NCBI RefSeq assembly: GCF_030811685.1
Contig: NZ_JAUSRF010000017.1
Location: 42,941-106,940 of the forward strand
Direction of reading: 5' to 3'
Source: Neorhizobium huautlense
GTDB taxonomy: Bacteria; Pseudomonadota; Alphaproteobacteria; Rhizobiales; Rhizobiaceae
Length of the DNA stretch: 64,000 nucleotides
The position numbers and the translations under genes are program-made. Shown here in pieces: positions 59,982 through 64,000 of the stretch. Each line of letters begins with the position of its first letter. Position 1 is the stretch's first letter. The notes below the pieces were generated by a model. The model saw nothing but the letters and a program-made list of their open reading frames with translations, did not search any database and was not told the origin of the DNA.

Positions 59982-60935
59982 TCAGAGGCCGAGTTCTTCC
60001 TTGACGGCGGCAAGGCCATCTTTGCCGTCAAGCGTGGTGACGCCGGCAAGCCAGGGCTCGATCACGGTCGGGTTCTTCTTGATCCAGGCTTTGGCGGCCT
60101 TGTCGGCATCTTCGCCGTCATCGAGGATGCTGCCCATGATGGTGTTTTCCATGTCGAGCGAGAACTTCATGTTGGTCAGGAACTTGCCGAGGTTCGGGCA
60201 TTCGGCGACATAACCGCCGCGGGCGACGGTGTAGACCGTGGCGCCGCCGAAATTCGGGCCGAAGACAGTCTCGTCACCGCCAGCGAGATAGGTGATCTCG
60301 TGGGCGACGTTCATCGGATGCGGTGCCCATGCCAGGAAGACGATCGGCTTGTCTTCCCTGTCGGAGCGGGTGACTTCGGTCAGCATGCCCTGCTCGGAGG
60401 ATTCAACGACCTGGAAGCCCTTGAGATCAAAGGTGTTCTTGTCGATCAGCGACACGATCATGCCGTTGCCTTCATTGCCCGGCTCGATGCCGTAGATCTT
60501 GCCGCCGAGCGCATCCTTGTGCTTGGCGATATCCTTGAAATCCTTGATGCCAAGCTTGGCGCCGGCGGCATTGGTGCCGAGCGTGTATTTTGCGCCTTCG
60601 AGATTGACGGCGATCGTCTCGATCGACTTGTCGGCGATGTAATCCTTGATGGCGCCGTTCTGGGCCGGCATCCAGTTGCCGATGAAGACGTCGATATCCT
60701 TGTTCTTCATCGAGGAATAGGTGACCGGCACACCGAGCGTCTTCACGTCGGCCTTGTAGCCGAGCGCTTCGAGCACGGTGATGAAGGAGGCATTGGTGGC
60801 GGCAAGGTCGGTCCAGCCGACATCCGAAATGCGCACGGTGGCACAGCTTTTGGGGTCGGCAGCATGGGCCGTCTGCGCAAGCAGAAGGGCCGATACGGTG
60901 GTGGCCAATACAGTCGAATATTTGATAAAGCGCAT
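59982..60935 (-). CDS. choX: Choline ABC transporter substrate-binding protein ChoX
   Basis: The 317-residue periplasmic protein has a signal peptide (YSTVLATTVSALLLAQTAHA) and the OpuAC/ProX-like fold: VRISDVGWTDLAATNASF, GNWMPAQNGAIKDYI, and FLAWAPHPMNVAHEITYLAG, which would supply the aromatic box residues (Trp and Tyr) that bind the quaternary ammonium of choline. GGGAG precedes the ATG at 60935. First gene of choXWV, divergent from the pseudoazurin gene. Confidence 0.92.
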   Translation of the reverse strand: MRFIKYSTVLATTVSALLLAQTAHAADPKSCATVRISDVGWTDLAATNASFITVLEALGYKADVKTLGVPVTYSSMKNKDIDVFIGNWMPAQNGAIKDYIADKSIETIAVNLEGAKYTLGTNAAGAKLGIKDFKDIAKHKDALGGKIYGIEPGNEGNGMIVSLIDKNTFDLKGFQVVESSEQGMLTEVTRSDREDKPIVFLAWAPHPMNVAHEITYLAGGDETVFGPNFGGATVYTVARGGYVAECPNLGKFLTNMKFSLDMENTIMGSILDDGEDADKAAKAWIKKNPTVIEPWLAGVTTLDGKDGLAAVKEELGL

Positions 60936-61056
60936 GTTGGGCTCCCGTTCTTTTTTGTTCCCGGCCATTATGAATACATCCGGCCTGCAAGCAAGCGCGC
61001 GCAAAAACGTCAGGATAACCGGGCTATTTGCGACATAATGGCACGTCGGGGCGGGT

Positions 61057-61070
61057 TTGATCTCCGTCAA
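61057..61070. promoter_or_regulatory. FNR/FixK-type box upstream of pseudoazurin
   Basis: TTGAT-CTCC-GTCAA (61057-61070) differs from the FNR/FixK consensus TTGAT-N4-ATCAA by one base. Its centre is 74 bases ahead of the pseudoazurin start, consistent with a class II activator site at -41.5 and a leader of about 30 bases. It could mediate induction under low oxygen or in response to nitric oxide. Confidence 0.6.
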
Positions 61071-61137
61071 TGTTTGCAAGGCGGGGCGGGGTGTAGGTGT
61101 CGCGTGACAAAAGTCATGAACGCCACAGGAGTTTCCC

Positions 61138-61590
61138 ATGCGTCTCGCACTCATCCGCCCAGCCATTCTTGCCGCGGCCGTCGGCCTTTTCGCCGTTCCG
61201 GCGCTCAGCGCCGAAATCGAAATCAGGATGCTGAACAAGGGCAGTGACGGTCAGGCCATGGCGTTCGAACCGGCATCCGTGCGGGCTGCCGTCGGTGATA
61301 CGATTCGCTTCGTTTCCGTCGACAAGGGCCACGATGCTGCGGCCGTGAAGGAACTGATCCCGGAAGGTGCCGAACCGTTCAAGGGCAAGATCAGCACCGA
61401 TCTGACCGTTACCGTCGACAAGGAAGGTGCCTATGTCGTGAAATGCACGCCGCATTACGGCATGGGCATGGTCGCCCTGATCGTTGTCGGTGAAGGTGCA
61501 CCCGCCAATCTCGATGCGGTCAAGGCTGCGAAGATGCCGAAAAAGACCCGTGACCGCCTCGATGCGGAAATTGCCAAGCTCGGTCTCTGA
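61138..61590 (+). CDS. Pseudoazurin (blue copper protein)
   Basis: The 150-residue precursor has a 25-residue signal peptide (LAAAVGLFAVPALSA). The copper ligands are His65 (KGHD), Cys103, His106 and Met111 (KCTPHYGMGM), which become 40, 78, 81 and 86 in the mature protein, exactly the canonical pseudoazurin numbering. It transfers electrons in the periplasm, classically to copper nitrite reductase NirK or nitrous oxide reductase, but no denitrification genes are in the window. An FNR/FixK-type box lies upstream. Confidence 0.95.
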   Translation: MRLALIRPAILAAAVGLFAVPALSAEIEIRMLNKGSDGQAMAFEPASVRAAVGDTIRFVSVDKGHDAAAVKELIPEGAEPFKGKISTDLTVTVDKEGAYVVKCTPHYGMGMVALIVVGEGAPANLDAVKAAKMPKKTRDRLDAEIAKLGL

Positions 61591-61740
61591 TCGGCGCCTT
61601 TGATCGGCGAAATGCGTGATTCTCGATGCGGCGGCGCAGTGATGCGTCGCCGCATCGCTTTGGAAGCCTCTGGCATTTTGGCCTCTGGTATTTTGCCTGT
61701 CGGTGCTTATGTGTAGCGAGCAAATATAAAGGGCTGCCGC

Positions 61741-62658
61741 ATGGCGAAACGACATCCTGCTGACGACGAGCTTGCCGGCGCGCTCGCGGTGATAGCCGAC
61801 ATCGACGCGGCCGTGGCGCGCTGGATGCCGGAAAATGCAGGCCAGACCGTCAGCCTGCCTGCCGACGATGCAACGGAAACTCCTCCGCAAGAAGCCGCCG
61901 AGCCCGTCGCACATGTGGAGCCGGATGTTGCCGTAGTGGTGGCGAGCATCGAGGCTGCGGATGGGGCAAAATCACCTCTCGTTCGCTTCGCTCGCCGCCT
62001 CGATGGCGATATCCACACCATTATTGCTGAGGCGAGCGGCACTGCCGCTCCGTCGACCCGGGAAAAGATCCTTCGTCGTGTGGGTCTCAGTCGCCCGGCC
62101 CGCGATCTGCGTTACCGTGACGGCATTCTCGCTTCGCGCCTTGTTCCGCATCTCGACCGTGCCGCACGCCTTATCGGCGCGCTTCGAACGCATCGGGCGG
62201 ACATGACATCGAGGCTGGTCGTCATCGAGGCTGACCTCGTCCGGCGGATCGAGGAGAACAAGAGCCTTGAAGGCGAGCCCGATGCGATGACCGATGCCGC
62301 GAAAAAGCTGGAAAACCGGCAGGACGTGGTCGAAGCCATCATTCGGCATGTAGCTGTTTGCAACAGTGTCTACCACAAGCTGAGCATCGAGGCCGAGCGC
62401 GGCATCATTGTCCTGCAGGCCTTGGGCGGCGGTCGTGATCTGCCGCTTGCAGACCATTTTTCGCAAGAGACATGCGAGGTTTTGTCATCGCTGCTGGATC
62501 TGTCGGGCCGGGACATGCTGTCGATGCGCGAGGTGCAGCGTCGCAAGCAGCCGGTGGACGACAGTTTCCAGCACCGTTTTTATCCCGCATCGCGGCGGCA
62601 TGACGAAGACGAGCCCATGACGGTGCATGACCCGTCACCACAAAAGGCATCGGCCTGA
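61741..62658 (+). CDS. Hypothetical protein upstream of the DUF2333 gene
   Basis: The 305-residue protein lacks a signal peptide or membrane helix. The N-terminal 95 residues are Ala/Pro/Glu-rich and probably disordered. The C-terminal part is helical (MTSRLVVIEADLVRRIEENK, KKLENRQDVVEAIIRHVAVC, FSQETCEVLSSLLDLSGRDM) with coiled-coil character. I do not recognise it. It is 32 bases ahead of a DUF2333 membrane protein gene, so the two are probably an operon. Confidence 0.65.
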   Translation: MAKRHPADDELAGALAVIADIDAAVARWMPENAGQTVSLPADDATETPPQEAAEPVAHVEPDVAVVVASIEAADGAKSPLVRFARRLDGDIHTIIAEASGTAAPSTREKILRRVGLSRPARDLRYRDGILASRLVPHLDRAARLIGALRTHRADMTSRLVVIEADLVRRIEENKSLEGEPDAMTDAAKKLENRQDVVEAIIRHVAVCNSVYHKLSIEAERGIIVLQALGGGRDLPLADHFSQETCEVLSSLLDLSGRDMLSMREVQRRKQPVDDSFQHRFYPASRRHDEDEPMTVHDPSPQKASA

Positions 62659-62690
62659 AACGACGGCCAATACAGGAGCAAAAACCGCTT

Positions 62691-63842
62691 ATGCTTGAAC
62701 CGATCCTCGCTTTCTTCCGGCGTTTGTTCGCCGGTGTTTCCCGTGGTCTGGGGCTGGTATTTGCACGTATCGGCTGGCCGTTCATGGCGGCGCGCGGCTG
62801 GTATGGTCGTCGCAGCTGGAGCATTCGCGGCACCGTTCTTGCCGTTCTGGCGATCGTGATCGGTTTTTACGGCTACTTTTTCTACCAGACGCAGGTCTGG
62901 ACCGATTTCGATCCGGATTTCGTCGATAGCTACAGGTTCTCCGAACGTACGGTGCCAGCCGGCCAGACACTGGCCACGCCGGCGCCCGCGAGTGTCGATG
63001 CGCCGGCAGGTGCGGTGACGCCGCCGCGCCAGTGCCAGTCTTCCGCAATCGTCGATGTGGCCGCCGATCTCACCAACCGCAACGTCAACAGCAATGCATG
63101 GATCTCCTCCATGCTGCTCTACCGGCTGGGCTTTTTTGGCGTCGACTGGGATCACACGCCCTTTTTCGACAACAAGGCATCCTTCCAGCGCGGCGTGAAC
63201 CAGGCGCTTCGCCGCACGACCGTCGAACTGGTGGATAGTCTGGCGCGCGTGCGCGGCACGTCGGGTATCGACACCAATCTGCAGGATGCGCGCAACAATC
63301 TGCAGTTCGACGAATATTCCTGGTATTTCGGCCTGACCCCGTTCGGCCCCAAAACGCCGACGCCGAGCTATTATCGCGCGGCCATCAACAGCCTGAAGAA
63401 GTTCAATGTCGATCTGGCGGCCTGCGTCACCACGTTCGACAGCCGCGCCGACAACCTCGTGCAGTTCGTCGATCGTATCGCCAACGATCTCGGCAGCACG
63501 ACGGCGATCCTGCGCGAGCGCTCGGAAAACCACAATGGCGGCTGGTTCGATACGCGCGCCGACGACCGGTTCTGGTTCGCCTATGGTCAGCTTTATGGCT
63601 ATTATGCCGTGCTTTCGGCGGCCGGCGCCGATTTCAGCCAGGTCATTCGCGAGCGCAATCTGGGTCCCCTCTGGACCGACACGCTCGGCCAGTTCAAGGC
63701 GGCGCTGCGCATCCAGCCTTCCATCATTTCCAATGGTCGCGAGGATGGCATGATCATGCCGACCCATCTGTCGACCATGGGTTTCTACATGCTGCGCGTT
63801 CGCTCCAACCTTGTGGAAGTGCGCTCGGTTCTGGATCGCTGA
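62691..63842 (+). CDS. DUF2333 family membrane protein
   Basis: The 383-residue protein has a basic N-terminus, a membrane helix at about 48-67 (TVLAVLAIVIGFYGYFFYQT) and a large periplasmic domain with FEYSWYFG-like and FGVDWDHTPFFDNKASFQRG segments, typical of DUF2333. A final THLSTMGFYMLRVRSNLVEV segment closes the domain. The role is unknown. It is followed by two tandem hairpin terminators, which suggests a transcription unit boundary. Confidence 0.8.
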   Translation: MLEPILAFFRRLFAGVSRGLGLVFARIGWPFMAARGWYGRRSWSIRGTVLAVLAIVIGFYGYFFYQTQVWTDFDPDFVDSYRFSERTVPAGQTLATPAPASVDAPAGAVTPPRQCQSSAIVDVAADLTNRNVNSNAWISSMLLYRLGFFGVDWDHTPFFDNKASFQRGVNQALRRTTVELVDSLARVRGTSGIDTNLQDARNNLQFDEYSWYFGLTPFGPKTPTPSYYRAAINSLKKFNVDLAACVTTFDSRADNLVQFVDRIANDLGSTTAILRERSENHNGGWFDTRADDRFWFAYGQLYGYYAVLSAAGADFSQVIRERNLGPLWTDTLGQFKAALRIQPSIISNGREDGMIMPTHLSTMGFYMLRVRSNLVEVRSVLDR

Positions 63843-63879
63843 TCCTTCTTTTTGCGACCAGCAATGCCCCGATAACAGA

Positions 63880-63904
63880 AAAGCCCGGCGAAATGCCGGG
63901 CTTT
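63880..63904 (+). terminator. Terminator after the DUF2333 gene
   Basis: A 10-bp perfect stem AAAGCCCGGC/GCCGGGCTTT (63880-63889 with 63895-63904) with a 5-base loop, 37 bases past the stop codon. Confidence 0.85.
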
Positions 63905-63917
63905 CCAGACTGCTGAC

Positions 63918-63942
63918 AAACCCCTGGCTGGTCCAGGGGTTT
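63918..63942 (+). terminator. Second hairpin in tandem
   Basis: AAACCCCTGG/CCAGGGGTTT (63918-63927 with 63933-63942), a perfect 10-bp stem with a 5-base loop ending in TTTT. It lies 14 bases after the first terminator and 17 bases before an ORF that runs off the window. It could be a second terminator or the end of an inserted element. Confidence 0.6.
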
Positions 63943-63958
63943 TGTGATTCACTGGGTC

Positions 63959-64000
63959 ATGTTGAAGAAACCTGCTCCCGAACAGACGGCTCTCGAGATG
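63959..64000 (+). CDS. ORF start at window end, possible transposase
   Basis: ATG at 63959 opens 14 codons, MLKKPAPEQTALEM, that remain open to the window edge. The pattern P-x-Q-x-x-L-E-M resembles the N-terminus of some IS1182-type transposases (PEQ..LEMV), and the palindrome 17 bases upstream would be compatible with an insertion sequence end. No ribosome-binding site is evident. This is a weak call based on 14 residues. Confidence 0.25.
   Translation, partial: MLKKPAPEQTALEM

Noticed and set aside
1..64000. CRISPR arrays, tRNA or rRNA genes, prophage or integrative element
   Set aside because: No regular direct repeats with spacers, no cloverleaf-type sequence recognised and no integrase or phage genes; gene order and composition look chromosomal.

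Overview
The window reads as a chromosomal segment of an alphaproteobacterium of the order Hyphomicrobiales, most likely family Rhizobiaceae (Agrobacterium/Rhizobium group). The evidence is a NolR-like regulator, a BacA/SbmA-type peptide transporter, a choXWV choline transporter, a DUF982 protein, a carboxynorspermidine pathway for spermidine synthesis, and rhizobial-style palindromic repeats. Base composition is uniformly GC-rich and coding density is high. I saw no rRNA, tRNA, CRISPR array, prophage or integrative element. The species cannot be fixed from this sequence alone.

Layout, left to right. 1-6.1 kb: the tail of a heavy-metal-associated (HMA) domain protein, small membrane and secreted proteins, an AbrB-type membrane protein, a DUF2026 protein, and divergent soxR / MFS exporter genes sharing a classical SoxR operator. 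6.1-11 kb: an outer-membrane beta-barrel protein, a DMT exporter, a 277-bp palindromic element with perfect 34-bp ends, a sugar O-acetyltransferase and a chemoreceptor. 11-17.8 kb: a Tat-exported SMP-30 lactonase-like protein, a YCII/ECF42-type sigma factor pair, a FecBCD-type metal-chelate ABC transporter and an SRPBCC protein. 17.9-28 kb: a three-gene envelope operon (secreted protein, OmpA-like, zinc ribbon), a flavin monooxygenase, a methionine aminopeptidase, an MFS transporter, bacA, vanZ-like, a polysaccharide deacetylase-like protein, and a TPR protein with der. 28-33 kb: small secreted proteins, a GT4 glycosyltransferase, a tyrosine phosphatase and kdgK. 32.5-40 kb: oppABCDF, divergent from a GH13 alpha-glucosidase. 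40-49.5 kb: an AraC regulator, a 40-residue Arg-rich peptide gene, carboxynorspermidine dehydrogenase and decarboxylase, a GFA protein, an ArsR/SRPBCC pair, an alpha/beta hydrolase and adenine deaminase. 49.6-56.3 kb: a threonine-dehydratase-like enzyme with a divergent Lrp regulator, a DCC/saccharopine-dehydrogenase-DUF4166 pair, a Liv-type binding protein and an MsbA-type exporter. 56.7-64 kb: nolR-like, hugZ-like, choXWV, pseudoazurin behind an FNR/FixK-type box, two uncharacterised proteins, and the start of an ORF cut by the window end.

Most of the region is nutrient uptake (peptides, choline, branched-chain amino acids, metal chelates), envelope functions and stress responses, arranged in short operons with hairpin terminators. 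I found no strong case for a wholly new multi-gene system. The least explained items are the palindromic element at 8.0-8.3 kb that supplies the stop codons of both flanking genes, the hairpin that covers the hugZ ribosome-binding site, the DCC/DUF4166 gene pair, the secreted/OmpA/zinc-ribbon operon, and two very small genes with strong ribosome-binding sites.
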